From Anthopleura xanthogrammica (Eukaryota > Cnidaria > Anthozoa > Actiniaria > Actiniidae): a stretch of 64,000 nucleotides of DNA. Below the pieces are notes generated by a model that had not been told where the DNA came from, did no database searches, and saw only the letters and a program-made list of their open reading frames with translations. The position numbers were made by a program, and so were the translations under genes. Of this stretch, positions 48,927-62,600 are shown piece by piece. Positions within the stretch are counted from its first letter, which is position 1; each line of letters begins with the position of its first letter. The DNA lies in NCBI GenBank assembly GCA_964019055.1, contig CAXHSA010000004.1:1-64000 (forward strand), written 5' to 3'.

Positions 48927-49361
48927 CAGTGAAAACGTCGTGTTTGGACCAAGAGAAAATTCTCAGCAAAATTCCAATTTGGTCAGCAAAAAACAGTTTT
49001 TTTGACCAAAAAGCACCTATTCTCAGCCAAAACCCCATTTTTTTTCGCCAAAAAGTCGTGTTTTTATCTCAAGAGGTATTTTCAGGAGCAAAAAGTGGGG
49101 GTTTCAGCCAACCGGTCACGCCGTCAGCGAAAAACCTGGTTTTGAGAGCCAAAATAGCCATTTTTCAGTTTTTGGGGCTAAAAAGGTTTTTTTCCCAGCA
49201 AAACAGTGTTTTGGACACCGAAAATGTGCTTTTCTCGGCCAAAGGGTGCGTTTAGCAGTGAAAACGTCGTGTTTGGACCAAGAGAAAATTCTCAGCAAAA
49301 TTCCAATTTGGTCAGCAAAAAACAGTTTTTTTGACCAAAAAGCACCTATTCTCAGCCAAAA

Positions 49362-51991
49362 GCCCATTTTTTTTCGCCAAAAAGTCGTGTTTTTATCTCA
49401 AGAGGTATTTTCAGGAGCAAAAAGTGGGGGTTTCAGCCAACCGGTCACGCCGTCAGCGAAAAACCTGCTTTTGAGAGCCAAAATAGCCATTTTTCAGTTT
49501 TTGGGGCTAAAAAGGTTTTTTCCCAGCAAAACAGTGTTTTGGACACCGAAAATGTGCTTTTCTCGGCCAAAGGGTGCGTTTAGCAGTGAAAACGTCGTGT
49601 TTGGACCAAGAGAAAATTCTCAGCAAAATTCCAATTTGGTCAGCAAAAAACAGTTTTTTTGACCAAAAAGCACCTATTCTCAGCCAAAACCCCATTTTTT
49701 TTCGCCAAAAAGTCGTGTTTTTATCTCAAGAGGTATTTTCAGGAGCAAAAAGTGGGGGTTTCAGCCAACCGGTCACGCCGTCAGCGAAAAACCTGGTTTT
49801 GAGAGCCAAAATAGCCATTTTTCAGTTTTTGGGGCTAAAAAGTTTTTTTTCCCAGCAAAACAGTGTTTTGGACACCGAAAATGTGCTTTTCTCGGCCAAA
49901 GGGTGCGTTTAGCAGTGAAAACGTCGTGTTTGGACCAAGAGAAAATTCTCAGCAAAATTCCAATTTGGTCAGCAAAAAACAGTTTTTTTGACCAAAAAGC
50001 ACCTATTCTCAGCCAAAACCCCATTTTTTTTCGCCAAAAAGTCGTGTTTTTATCTCAAGAGATATTTTCAGGAGCAAAAAGTGGGGGTTTCAGCCAACCG
50101 GTCACGCCGTCAGCGAAAAACCTGGTTTTGAGAGCCAAAATAGCCATTTTTCAGTTTTTGGGGCTAAAAAGGTTTTTTTCCCAGCAAAACAGTGTTTTGG
50201 ACAACGAAAATGTGCTTTTCTCGGCCAAAGGGTGCGTTTAGCAGTGAAAACGTCGTGTTTGGACCAAGAGAAAATTCTCAGCAAAATTCCAATTTGGTCA
50301 GCAAAAAACAGTTTTTTTGACCAAAAAGCACCTATTCTCAGCCAAAACCCCATTTTTTTTCGCCAAAAAGTCGTGTTTTTATCTCAAGAGATATTTTCAG
50401 GAGCAAAAAGTGGGGGTTTCAGCCAACCGGTCACGCCGTCAGCGAAAAACCTGGTTTGGAGAGCCAAAATAGCCATTTTTCAGTTTTTGGGGCTAAAAAG
50501 GTTTTTTTCCCAGCAAAACAGTGTTTTGGACACCGAAAATGTGCTTTTCTCGGCCAAAGGGTGCGTTTAGCAGTGAAAACGTCGTGTTTGGACCAAGAGA
50601 AAATTCTCAGCAAAATTCCAATTTGGTCAGCAAAAAACAGTTTTTTTGACCAAAAAGCACCTATTCTCAGCCAAAAGCCCATTTTTTTTCGCCAAAAAGT
50701 CGTGTTTTTATCTCAAGAGGTATTTTCAGGAGCAAAAAGTGCGGGTTTCAGCCAACCGGTCACGCCGTCAGCGAAAAACCTGCTTTTGAGAGCCAAAATA
50801 GCCATTTTTCAGTTTTTGGGGCTAAAAAGGTTTTTTCCCAGCAAAACAGTGTTTTGGACACCGAAAATGTGCTTTTCTCGGCCAAAGGGTGCGTTTAGCA
50901 GTGAAAACGTCGTGTTTGGACCAAGAGAAAATTCTCAGCAAAATTCCAATTTGGTCAGCAAAAAACAGTTTTTTTGACCAAAAAGCACCTATTCTCAGCC
51001 AAAACCCCATTTTTTTTCGCCAAAAAGTCGTGTTTTTATCTCAAGAGGTATTTTCAGGAGCAAAAAGTGGGGGTTTCAGCCAACCGGTCACGCCGTCAGC
51101 GAAAAACCTGGTTTTGAGAGCCAAAATAGCCATTTTTCAGTTTTTGGGGCTAAAAAGTTTTTTTTCCCAGCAAAACAGTGTTTTGGACACCGAAAATGTG
51201 CTTTTCTCGGCCAAAGGGTGCGTTTAGCAGTGAAAACGTCGTGTTTGGACCAAGAGAAAATTCTCAGCAAAATTCCAATTTGGTCAGCAAAAAACAGTTT
51301 TTTTGACCAAAAAGCACCTATTCTCAGCCAAAACCCCATTTTTTTTCGCCAAAAAGTCGTGTTTTTATCTCAAGAGATATTTTCAGGAGCAAAAAGTGGG
51401 GGTTTCAGCCAACCGGTCACGCCGTCAGCGAAAAACCTGGTTTTGAGAGCCAAAATAGCCATTTTTCAGTTTTTGGGGCTAAAAAGGTTTTTTTCCCAGC
51501 AAAACAGTGTTTTGGACAACGAAAATGTGCTTTTCTCGGCCAAAGGGTGCGTTTAGCAGTGAAAACGTCGTGTTTGGACCAAGAGAAAATTCTCAGCAAA
51601 ATTCCAATTTGGTCAGCAAAAAACAGTTTTTTTGACCAAAAAGCACCTATTCTCAGCCAAAACCCCATTTTTTTTCGCCAAAAAGTCGTGTTTTTATCTC
51701 AAGAGATATTTTCAGGAGCAAAAAGTGGGGGTTTCAGCCAACCGGTCACGCCGTCAGCGAAAAACCTGGTTTGGAGAGCCAAAATAGCCATTTTTCAGTT
51801 TTTGGGGCTAAAAAGGTTTTTTTCCCAGCAAAACAGTGTTTTGGACACCGAAAATGTGCTTTTCTCGGCCAAAGGGTGCGTTTAGCAGTGAAAACGTCGT
51901 GTTTGGACCAAGAGAAAATTCTCAGCAAAATTCCAATTTGGTCAGCAAAAAACAGTTTTTTTGACCAAAAAGCACCTATTCTCAGCCAAAA
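49362..51991 (+). repeat. Tetramer higher-order repeat, two copies of 1315 bp
   Basis: Copies 49362-50676 and 50677-51991 share eight point variants and a deletion at exactly 1315 bp: aaaagccc (g49362/g50677), cctgcttttg (c49468/c50783), loss of one T before cccagc, aaaagtttttttt (t49843/t51158), gagatatt (a50062/a51377), gacaacg (a50204/a51519), a second gagatatt (a50391/a51706) and ggtttggag (g50458/g51773). The only difference I noted is agtgcggg near 50742 in the second copy. This is the clearest recent multi-monomer duplication in the window. Confidence 0.96.
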
Positions 51992-54900
51992 CCCCATTTT
52001 TTTTCGCCAAAAAGTCGTGTTTTTATCTCAAGAGGGATTTTCAGGAGCAAAAAGTGGGGGTTTCAGCCAACCGGTCACGCCGTCAGCGAAAAACCTGGTT
52101 TTGAGAGCCAAAATAGCCATTTTTCAGTTTTTGGGGCTAAAAAGGTTTTTTTCCCAGCAAAACAGTGTTTTGGACACCGAAAATGTGCTTTTCTCGGCCA
52201 AAGGGTGCGTTTAGCAGTGAAAACGTCGTGTTTGGACCAAGAGAAAATTCTCAGCAAAATTCCAATTTGGTCAGCAAAAAACAGTTTTTTTGACCAAAAA
52301 GCACCTATTCTCAGCCAAAACCCCATTTTTTTTCGCCAAAAAGTCGTGTTTTTATCTCAAGAGGGATTTTCAGGAGCAAAAAGTGGGGGTTTCAGCCAAC
52401 CGGTCACGCCGTCAGCGAAAAACCTGGTTTTGAGAGCCAAAATAGCCATTTTTCAGTTTTTGGGGCTAAAAAGGTTTTTTTCCCAGCAAAACAGTGTTTT
52501 GGACACCGAAAATGTGCTTTTCTCGGCCAAAGGGTGCGTTTAGCAGTGAAAACGTCGTGTTTGGACCAAGAGAAAATTCTCAGCAAAATTCCAATTTGGT
52601 CAGCAAAAAACAGTTTTTTTGACCAAAAAGCACCTATTCTCAGCCAAAACCCCATTTTTTTCGCCAAAAAGTCGTGTTTTTATCTCAAGAGGTATTTTCA
52701 GGAGCAAAAAGTGGGGGTTTCAGCCAACCGGTCACGCCGTCAGCGAAAAACCTGGTTTTGAGAGCCAAAATAGCCATTTTTCAGTTTTTGGGGCTAAAAA
52801 GGTTTTTTTCCCAGCAAAACAGTGTTTAGGACACCGAAAATGTGCTTTTCTCGGCCAAAGGTTGCGTTTAGCAGTGAAAACGTCGTGTTTGGACCAAGAG
52901 AAAATTCTCAGCAAAATTCCAATTTGGTCAGCAAAAAACAGTTTTTTTGACCAAAAAGCACCTATTCTCAGCCAAAACCCCATTTTTTTTCGCCAAAAAG
53001 TCGTGTTTTTATCTCAAGAGGTATTTTCAGGAGCAAAAAGTGGGGGTTTCAGCCAACCGGTCACGCCGTCAGCGAAAAACCTGGTTTTGAGAGCCAAAAT
53101 AGCCATTTTTCAGTTTTTGGGGCTAAAAAGGTTTTTTTCCCAGCAAAACAGTGTTTTGGACACCGAAAATGTGCTTTTCTCGGCCAAAGGGTGCGTTTAG
53201 CAGTGAAAACGTCGTGTTTGGACCAAGAGAAAATTCTCAGCAAAATTCCAATTTGGTCAGCAAAAAACAGTTTTTTTGACCAAAAAGCACCTATTCTCAG
53301 CCAAAAGCCCATTTTTTTTCGCCAAAAAGTCGTGTTTTTATCTCAAGAGGTATTTTCAGGAGCAAAAAGTGGGGGTTTCAGCCAACCGGTCACGCCGTCA
53401 GCGAAAAACCTGGTTTTGAGAGCCAAAATAGCCATTTTTCAGTTTTTGGGGCTAAAAAGGTTTTTTTCCCAGCAAAACAGTGTTTTGGACACCGAAAATG
53501 TGCTTTTCTCGGCCAAAGGGTGCGTTTAGCAGTGAAAACGTCGTGTTTGGACCAAGAGAAAATTCTCAGCAAAATTCCAATTTGGTCAGCAAAAAACAGT
53601 TTTTTTGACCAAAAAGCACCTATTCTCAGCCAAAACCCCATTTTTTTTCGCCAAAAAGTCGTGTTTTTATCTCAAGAGGTATTTTCAGGAGCAAAAAGTG
53701 GGGGTTTCAGCCAACCGGTCACGCCGTCAGCGAAAAACCTGGTTTTGAGAGCCAAAATAGCCATTTTTCAGTTTTTGGGGCTAAAAAGGTTTTTTTCCCA
53801 GCAAAACAGTGTTTTGGACACCGAAAATGTGCTTTTCTCGGCCAAAGGGTGCGTTTAGCAGTGAAAACGTCGTGTTTGGACCAAGAGAAAATTCTCAGCA
53901 AAATTCCAATTTGGTCAGCAAAAAACAGTTTTTTTGACCAAAAAGCACCTATTCTCAGCCAAAACCCCATTTTTTTTCGCCAAAAAGTCGTGTTTTTATC
54001 TCAAGAGGTATTTTCAGGAGCAAAAAGTGGGGGTTTCAGCCAACCGGTCACGCCGTCAGCGAAAAACCTGGTTTTGAGAGCCAAAATAGCCATTTTTCAG
54101 TTTTTGGGGCTAAAAAGGTTTTTTTCCCAGCAAAACAGTGTTTTGGACACCGAAAATGTGCTTTTCTCGGCCAAAGGGTGCGTTTAGCAGTGAAAACGTC
54201 GTGTTTGGACCAAGAGAAAATTCTCAGCAAAATTCCAATTTGGTCAGCAAAAAACAGTTTTTTTGACCAAAAAGCACCTATTCTCAGCCAAAACCCCATT
54301 TTTTTTCGCCAAAAAGTCGTGTTTTTATCTCAAGAGGTATTTTCAGGAGCAAAAAGTGGGGGTTTCAGCCAACCGGTCACGCCGTCAGCGAAAAACCGGG
54401 TTTTGAGAGCCAAAATAGCCATTTTTCAGTTTTTGGGGCTAAAAAGGTTTTTTTCCCAGCAAAACAGTGTTTTGGACACCGAAAATGTGCTTTTCTCGGC
54501 CAAAGGGTGCGTTTAGCAGTGAAAACGTCGTGTTTGGACCAAGAGAAAATTCTCAGCAAAATTCCAATTTGGTCAGCAAAAAACAGTTTTTTTGACCAAA
54601 AAGCACCTATTCTCAGCCAAAACCCCATTTTTTTTCGCCAAAAAGTCGTGTTTTTATCTCAAGAGGTATTTTCAGGAGCAAAAAGTGGGGGTTTCAGCCA
54701 ACCGGTCACGCCGTCAGCGAAAAACCTGGTTTTGAGAGCCAAAATAGCCATTTTTCAGTTTTTGGGGCTAAAAAGGTTTTTTCCCCAGCAAAACAGTGTT
54801 TTGGACACCGAAAATGTGCTTTTCTCGGCCAAAGGGTGCGTTTAGCAGTGAAAACGTCGTGTTTGGACCAAGAGAAAATTCTCAGCAAAATTCCAATTTG

Positions 54901-55963
54901 GTCAGCAAAAAACAGTTTTTTTGACCAAAAAGCACCTATTCTCAGCCAAAACCCCATTTTTTTTCGCCAAAAAGTCGTGTTTTTATCTCAAGAGGTATTT
55001 TCAGGAGCAAAAAGTGGGGGTTTCAGCCAACCGGTCACGCCGTCAGCGAAAAACCTGGTTTTGAGAGCCAAAATAGCCATTTTTCAGTTTTTGGGGCTAA
55101 AAAGGTTTTTTTCCCAGCAAAACAGTGTTTTGGACACCGAAAATGTGCTTTTCTCGGCCAAAGGGTGCGTTTAGCAGTGAAAACGTCGTGTTTGGACCAA
55201 GAGAAAATTCTCAGCAAAATTCCAATTTGGTCAGCAAAAAACAGTTTTTTTGACCAAAAAGCACCTATTCTCAGCCAAAACCCCATTTTTTTTCGCCAAA
55301 AAGTCGTGTTTTTATCTCAAGAGGTATTTTCAGGAGCAAAAAGTGGGGGTTTCAGCCAACCGGTCACGCCGTCAGCGAAAAACCTGGTTTTGAGAGCCAA
55401 AATAGCCATTTTTCAGTTTTTGGGGCTAAAAAGGTTTTTTTCCCAGCAAAACAGTGTTTTGGACACCGAAAATGTGCTTTTCTCGGCCAAAGGGTGCGTT
55501 TAGCAGTGAAAACGTCGTGTTTGGACCAAGAGAAAATTCTCAGCAAAATTCCAATTTGGTCAGCAAAAAACAGTTTTTTTGACCAAAAAGCACCTATTCT
55601 CAGCCAAAACCCCATTTTTTTTCGCCAAAAAGTCGTGTTTTTATCTCAAGAGGTATTTTCAGGAGCAAAAAGTGGGGGTTTCAGCCAACCGGTCACGCCG
55701 TCAGCGAAAAACCTGGTTCTGAGAGCCAAAATAGCCATTTTTCAGTTTTTGGGGCTAAAAAGGTTTTTTTCCCAGCAAAACAGTGTTTTGGACACCGAAA
55801 ATGTGCTTTTCTCGGCCAAAGGGTGCGTTTAGCAGTGAAAACGTCGTGTTTGGACCAAGAGAAAATTCTCAGCAAAATTCCAATTTGGTCAGCAAAAAAC
55901 AGTTTTTTTGACCAAAAAGCACCTATTCTCAGCCAAAACCCCATTTTTTTTCGCCAAAAAGTC

Positions 55964-58133
55964 ATGTTTTTATCTCACGAGGTATTTTCAGGAGCAAAAA
56001 GTGGGGGTTTCAGCCAACCGGTCACGCCGTCAGCGAAAAACCTGGTTTTGAGAGCCAAAATAGCCATTTTTCAGTTTTTGGGGCTAAAAAGGTTTTTTTC
56101 CCAGCAAAACAGTGTTTTGGACACCGAAAATGTGCTTTTCTCGGCCAAAGGGTGCGTTTAGCAGTGAAAACGTCGTGTTTGGACCAAGAGAAAATTCTCA
56201 GCAAAATTCCAATTTGGTCAGCAAAAAACAGTTTTTTTGACCAAAAAGCACCTATTCTCAGCCAAAACCCCATTTTTTTTCGCCAAAAAGTCGTGTTTTT
56301 ATCTCAAGAGGTATTTTCAGGAGCAAAAAGTGGGAGTTTCAGCCAACCGGTCACGCCGTCAGCGAAAAACCTGGTTTTGAGAGCCAAAATAGCCATTTTT
56401 CAGTTTTTGGGGCTAAAAAGGTTTTTTTCCCAGCAAAACAGTGTTTTGGACACCGAAAATGTGCTTTTCTCGGCCAAAGGGTGCGTTAAGCAGTGAAAAC
56501 GTCGTGTTTGGACCAAGAGAAAATTCTCAGCAAAATTCCAATTTGGTCAGCAAAAAACAGTTTTTTTGACCAAAAAGCACCTATTCTCAGCCAAAACCCC
56601 ATTTTTTTTCGCCAAAAAGTCGTGTTTTTATCTCAAGAGGTATTTTCAGGAGCAAAAAGTGGGGGTTTCAGCCAACCGGTCACGCCGTCAGCGAAAAACC
56701 TGGTTTTGAGAGCCAAAATAGCCATTTTTCAGTTTTTGGGGCTAAAAAGGTTTTTTTCCCAGCAAAACAGTGTTTTGGACACCGAAAATGTGCTTTTCTC
56801 GGCCAAAGGGTGCGTTTAGCAGTGAAAACGTCGTGTTTGGACCAAGAGAAAATTCTCAGCAAAATTCCAATTTGGTCAGCAAAAAACAGTTTTTTTGACC
56901 AAAAAGCACCTATTCTCAGCCAAAACCCCATTTTTTTTCGCCAAAAAGTCGTGTTTTTATCTCAAGAGGTATTTTCAGGAGCAAAAAGTGGGGGTTTCAG
57001 CCAACCGGTCACGCCGTCAGCGAAAAACCTGGTTTTGAGAGCCAAAATAGCCATTTTTCAGTTTTTGGGGCTAAAAAGGTTTTTTTCCCAGCAAAACAGT
57101 GTTTTGGACACCGAAAATGTGCTTTTCTCGGCCAAAGGGTGCGTTTAGCAGTGAAAACGTCGTGTTTGGACCAAGAGAAAATTCTCAGCAAAATTCCAAT
57201 TTGGTCAGCAAAAAACAGTTTTTTTGACCAAAAAGCACCTATTCTCAGCCAAAACCCCATTTTTTTTCGCCAAAAAGTCGTGTTTTTATCTCAAGAGGTA
57301 TTTTCAGGAGCAAAAAGTGGGGGTTTCAGCCAACCGGTCACGCCGTCAGCGAAAAACCTGGTTTTGAGAGCCAAAATAGCCATTTTTCAGTTTTTGGGGC
57401 TAAAAAGGTTTTTTTCCCAGCAAAACAGTGTTTTGGACACCGAAAATGTGCTTTTCTCGGCCAAAGGGTGCGTTTAGCAGTGAAAACGTCGTGTTTGGAC
57501 CAAGAGAAAATTCTCAGCAAAATTCCAATTTGGTCAGCAAAAAACAGTTTTTTTGACCAAAAAGCACCTATTCTCAGCCAAAACCCCATTTTTTTTCGCC
57601 AAAAAGTCATGTTTTTATCTCACGAGGTATTTTCAGGAGCAAAAAGTGGGGGTTTCAGCCAACCGGTCACGCCGTCAGCGAAAAACCTGGTTTTGAGAGC
57701 CAAAATAGCCATTTTTCAGTTTTTGGGGCTAAAAAGGTTTTTTTCCCAGCAAAACAGTGTTTTGGACACCGAAAATGTGCTTTTCTCGGCCAAAGGGTGC
57801 GTTTAGCAGTGAAAACGTCGTGTTTGGACCAAGAGAAAATTCTCAGCAAAATTCCAATTTGGTCAGCAAAAAACAGTTTTTTTGACCAAAAAGCACCTAT
57901 TCTCAGCCAAAACCCCATTTTTTTTCGCCAAAAAGTCGTGTTTTTATCTCAAGAGGTATTTTCAGGAGCAAAAAGTGGGAGTTTCAGCCAACCGGTCACG
58001 CCGTCAGCGAAAAACCTGGTTTTGAGAGCCAAAATAGCCATTTTTCAGTTTTTGGGGCTAAAAAGGTTTTTTTCCCAGCAAAACAGTGTTTTGGACACCG
58101 AAAATGTGCTTTTCTCGGCCAAAGGGTGCGTTA
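55964..58133 (+). repeat. Pentamer higher-order repeat, 1645-bp spacing
   Basis: Shared variants at exactly five monomers are aagtcatg (a55964/a57609), ctcacgag (c55978/c57623), gtgggagttt (a56335/a57980) and gcgttaagc (a56488/a58133). The unit length differs from the tetramers at 37 and 49 kb, so the array has no single higher-order register. The change ggttctgag near 55719 is found only ahead of the first copy. Confidence 0.9.
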
Positions 58134-58458
58134 AGCAGTGAAAACGTCGTGTTTGGACCAAGAGAAAATTCTCAGCAAAATTCCAATTTGGTCAGCAAAA
58201 AACAGTTTTTTTGACCAAAAAGCACCTATTCTCAGCCAAAACCCCATTTTTTTTCGCCAAAAAGTCGTGTTTTTATCTCAAGAGGTATTTTCAGGAGCAA
58301 AAAGTGGGGGTTTCAGCCAACCGGTCACGCCGTCAGCGAAAAACCTGGTTTTGAGAGCCAAAATAGCCATTTTTCAGTTTTTGGGGCTAAAAAGGTTTTT
58401 TTCCCAGCAAAACAGTGTTTTGGACACCGAAAATGTGCTTTTCTCGGCCAAAGGGTGC

Positions 58459-59601
58459 ATTTAGCAGTGAAAACGTCGTGTTTGGACCAAGAGAAAATTC
58501 TCAGCAAAATTCCAATTTGGTCAGCAAAAAACAGTTTTTTTGACCAAAAAGCACCTATTCTCAGCCAAAACCCCATTTTTTTTCGCCAAAAAGTCGTGTT
58601 TTTATCTCAAGAGGTATTTTCAGGAGCAAAAAGTGGGGGTTTCAGCCAACCGGTCACGCCGTCAGCGAAAAACCTGGTTTTGAGAGCCAAAATAGCCATT
58701 TTTCAGTTTTTGGGGCTGAAAAGGTTTTTTTCCCAGCAAAACAGTGTTTTGGACACCGAAAATGTGCTTTTCTCGGCCAAAGGGTGCGTTTAGCAGTGAA
58801 AACGTCGTGTTTGGACCAAGAGAAAATTCTCAGCAAAATTCCAATTTGGTCAGCAAAAAACAGTTTTTTTGACCAAAAAGCACCTATTCTCAGCCAAAAC
58901 CCCATTTTTTTCGCCAAAAAGTCGTGTTTTTATCTCAAGAGGGATTCTCAGGAGCAAAAAGTGGGGGTTTCAGCCAACCGGTCACGCCGTCAGCGAAAAA
59001 CCTGGTTTTGAGAGCCCAAATAGCCATTTTTCAGTTTTTGGGGCTAAAAAGGTTTTTTTCCCAGCAAAACAGTGTTTTGGACACCGAAAATGTGCTTTTC
59101 TCGGCCAAAGGGTGCGTTTAGCAGTGAAAACGTCGTGTTTGGACCAAGAGAAAATTCTCAGCAAAATTCCAATTTGGTCAGCAAAAAACAGTTTTTTTGA
59201 CCAAAAAGCACCTATTCTCAGCCAAAAGCCCATTTTTTTTCGCCAAAAAGTCGTGTTTTTATCTCAAGAGGTATTTTCAGGAGCAAAAAGTGGGGGTTTC
59301 AGCCAACCGGTCACGCCGTCAGCGAAAAACCTGGTTTTGAGAGCCCAAATAGCCATTTTTCAGTTTTTGGGGCTAAAAAGGTTTTTTTCCCAGCAAAACA
59401 GTGTTTTGGACACCGAAAATGTGCTTTTCTCGGCCAAAGGGTGCGTTTAGCAGTGAAAACGTCGTGTTTGGACCAAGAGAAAATTCTCAGCAAAATTCCA
59501 ATTTGGTCAGCAAAAAACAGTTTTTTTGACCAAAAAGCACCTATTCTCAGCCAAAACCCCATTTTTTTTCGCCAAAAAGTCGTGTTTTTATCTCAAGAGG
59601 G
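58459..59601 (+). repeat. Block A' of a long-range duplication (partner 1807-2949)
   Basis: The shared markers are gcattt (a58459), a 7-T run near 58909, gcccaaat (c59017, c59346) and gaggga (g59601), each exactly 56,652 bp from its counterpart. This copy also carries gcccaaat in one further monomer near 59674 and private changes such as gggattctcagg near 58946. It has therefore diverged since the two parted. Confidence 0.75.
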
Positions 59602-62600
59602 ATTTTCAGGAGCAAAAAGTGGGGGTTTCAGCCAACCGGTCACGCCGTCAGCGAAAAACCTGGTTTTGAGAGCCCAAATAGCCATTTTTCAGTTTTTGGG
59701 GCTAAAAAGGTTTTTTTCCCAGCAAAACAGTGTTTTGGACACCGAAAATGTGCTTTTCTCGGCCAAAGGGTGCGTTTAGCAGTGAAAACGTCGTGTTTGG
59801 ACCAAGAGAAAATTCTCAGCAAAATTCCAATTTGGTCAGCAAAAAACAGTTTTTTTGACCAAAAAGCACCTATTCTCAGCCAAAACCCCATTTTTTTTCG
59901 CCAAAAAGTCGTGTTTTTATCTCAAGAGGTATTTTCAGGAGCAAAAAGTGGGGGTTTCAGCCAACCGGTCACGCCGTCAGCGAAAAACCTGGTTTTGAGA
60001 GCCAAAATAGCCATTTTTCAGTTTTTGGGGCTAAAAAGGTTTTTTTCCCAGCAAAACAGTGTTTTGGACACCGAAAATGTGCTTTTCTCGGCCAAAGGGT
60101 GCGTTTAGCAGTGAAAACGTCGTGTTTGGACCAAGAGAAAATTCTCAGCAAAATTCCAATTTGGTCAGCAAAAAACAGTTTTTTTGACCAAAAAGCACCT
60201 ATTCTCAGCCAAAAGCCCATTTTTTTTCGCCAAAAAGTCGTGTTTTTATCTCAAGAGGTATTTTCAGGAGCAAAAAGTGGGGGTTTCAGCCAACCGGTCA
60301 CGCCGTCAGCGAAAAACCTGGTTTTGAGAGCCAAAATAGCCATTTTTCAGTTTTTGGGGCTAAAAAGGTTTTTTTCCCAGCAAAACAGTGTTTTGGACAC
60401 CGAAAATGTGCTTTTCTCGGCCAAAGGGTGCGTTTAGCAGTGAAAACGTCGTGTTTGGACCAAGAGAAAATTCTCAGCAAAATTCCAATTTGGTCAGCAA
60501 AAAACAGTTTTTTTGACCAAAAAGCACCTATTCTCAGCCAAAAGCCCATTTTTTTTCGCCAAAAAGTCGTGTTTTTATCTCAAGAGGTATTTTCAGGAGC
60601 AAAAAGTGGGGGTTTCAGCCAACCGGTCACGCCGTCAGCGAAAAACCTGGTTTTGAGAGCCAAAATAGCCATTTTTCAGTTTTTGGGGCTAAAAAGGTTT
60701 TTTTCCCAGCAAAACAGTGTTTTGGACACCGAAAATGTGCTTTTCTCGGCCAAAGGGTGCGTTTAGCAGTGAAAACGTCGTGTTTGGGCCAAGAGAAAAT
60801 TCTCAGCAAAATTCCAATTTGGTCAGCAAAAAACAGTTTTTTTGACCAAAAAGCACCTATTCTCAGCCAAAACCCCATTTTTTTTCGCCAAAAAGTCGTG
60901 TTTTTATCTCAAGAGGTATTTTCAGGAGCAAAAAGTGGGAGTTTCAGCCAACCGGTCACGCCGTCAGCGAAAAACCTGGTTTTGAGAGCCAAAATAGCCA
61001 TTTTTCAGTTTTTGGGGCTAAAAAGGTTTTTTTCCCAGCAAAACAGTGTTTTGGACACCGAAAATGTGCATTTCTCGGCCAAAGGGTGCGTTTAGCAGTG
61101 AAAACGTCGTGTTTGGACCAAGAGAAAATTCTCAGCAAAATTCCAATTTGGTCAGCAAAAAACAGTTTTTTTGACCAAAAAGCACCTATTCTCAGCCAAA
61201 ACCCCATTTTTTTTCGCCAAAAAGTCGTGTTTTTATCTCAAGAGGTATTTTCAGGAGCAAAAAGTGGGGGTTTCAGCCAACCGGTCACGCCGTCAGCGAA
61301 AAACCTGGTTTTGAGTGCCCAAATAGCCATTTTTCAGTTTTTGGGGCTAAAAAGGTTTTTTTCCCAGCAAAACAGTGTTTTGGACACCGAAAATGTGCTT
61401 TTCTCGGCCAAAGGGTGCGTTTAGCAGTGAAAACGTCGTGTTTGGACCAAGAGAAAATTCTCAGCAAAATTCCAATTTGGTCAGCAAAAAACAGTTTTTT
61501 TGACCAAAAAGCACCTATTCTCAGCCAAAAGCCCATTTTTTTTCGCCAAAAAGTCGTGTTTTTATCTCAAGAGGTATTTTCAGGAGCAAAAAGTGGGGGT
61601 TTCAGCCAACCGGTCACGCCGTCAGCGAAAAACCTGGTTTTGAGAGCCAAAATAGCCATTTTTCAGTTTTTGGGGCTAAAAAGGTTTTTTTTCCAGCAAA
61701 ACAGTGTTTTGGACACCGAAAATGTGCTTTTCTCGGCCAAAGGGTGCGTTTAGCAGTGAAAACGTCGTGTTTGGACCAAGAGAAAATTCTCAGCAAAATT
61801 CCAATTTGGTCAGCAAAAAACAGTTTTTTTGACCAAAAAGCACCTATTCTCAGCCAAAACCCCATTTTTTTTCGCCAAAAAGTCGTGTTTTTATCTCAAG
61901 AGGGATTTTCAGGAGCAAAAAGTGGGGGTTTCAGCCAACCGGTCACGCCGTCAGCGAAAAACCTGGTTTTGAGAGCCAAAATAGCCATTTTTCAGTTTTT
62001 GGGGCTAAAAAGGTTTTTTTCCCAGCAAAACAGTGTTTTGGACACCGAAAATGTGCTTTTCTCGGCCAAAGGGTGCGTTTAGCAGTGAAAACGTCGTGTT
62101 TGGACCAAGAGAAAATTCTCAGCAAAATTCCAATTTGGTCAGCAAAAAACAGTTTTTTTGACCAAAAAGCACCTATTCTCAGCCAAAAGCCCATTTTTTT
62201 TCGCCAAAAAGTCGTGTTTTTATCTCAAGAGGTATTTTCAGGAGCAAAAAGTGGGGGTTTCAGCCAACCGGTCACGCCGTCAGCGAAAAACCTGGTTTTG
62301 AGAGCCCAAATAGCCATTTTTCAGTTTTTGGGGCTAAAAAGGTTTTTTTCCCAGCAAAACAGTGTTTTGGACACCGAAAATGTGCTTTTCTCGGCCAAAG
62401 GGTGCGTTTAGCAGTGAAAACGTCGTGTTTGGACCAAGAGAAAATTCTCAGCAAAATTCCAATTTGGTCAGCAAAAAACAGTTTTTTTGACCAAAAAGCA
62501 CCTATTCTCAGCCAAAAGCCCATTTTTTTTCGCCAAAAAGTCGTGTTTTTATCTCAAGAGGTATTTTCAGGAGCAAAAAGTGGGGGTTTCAGCCAACCGG

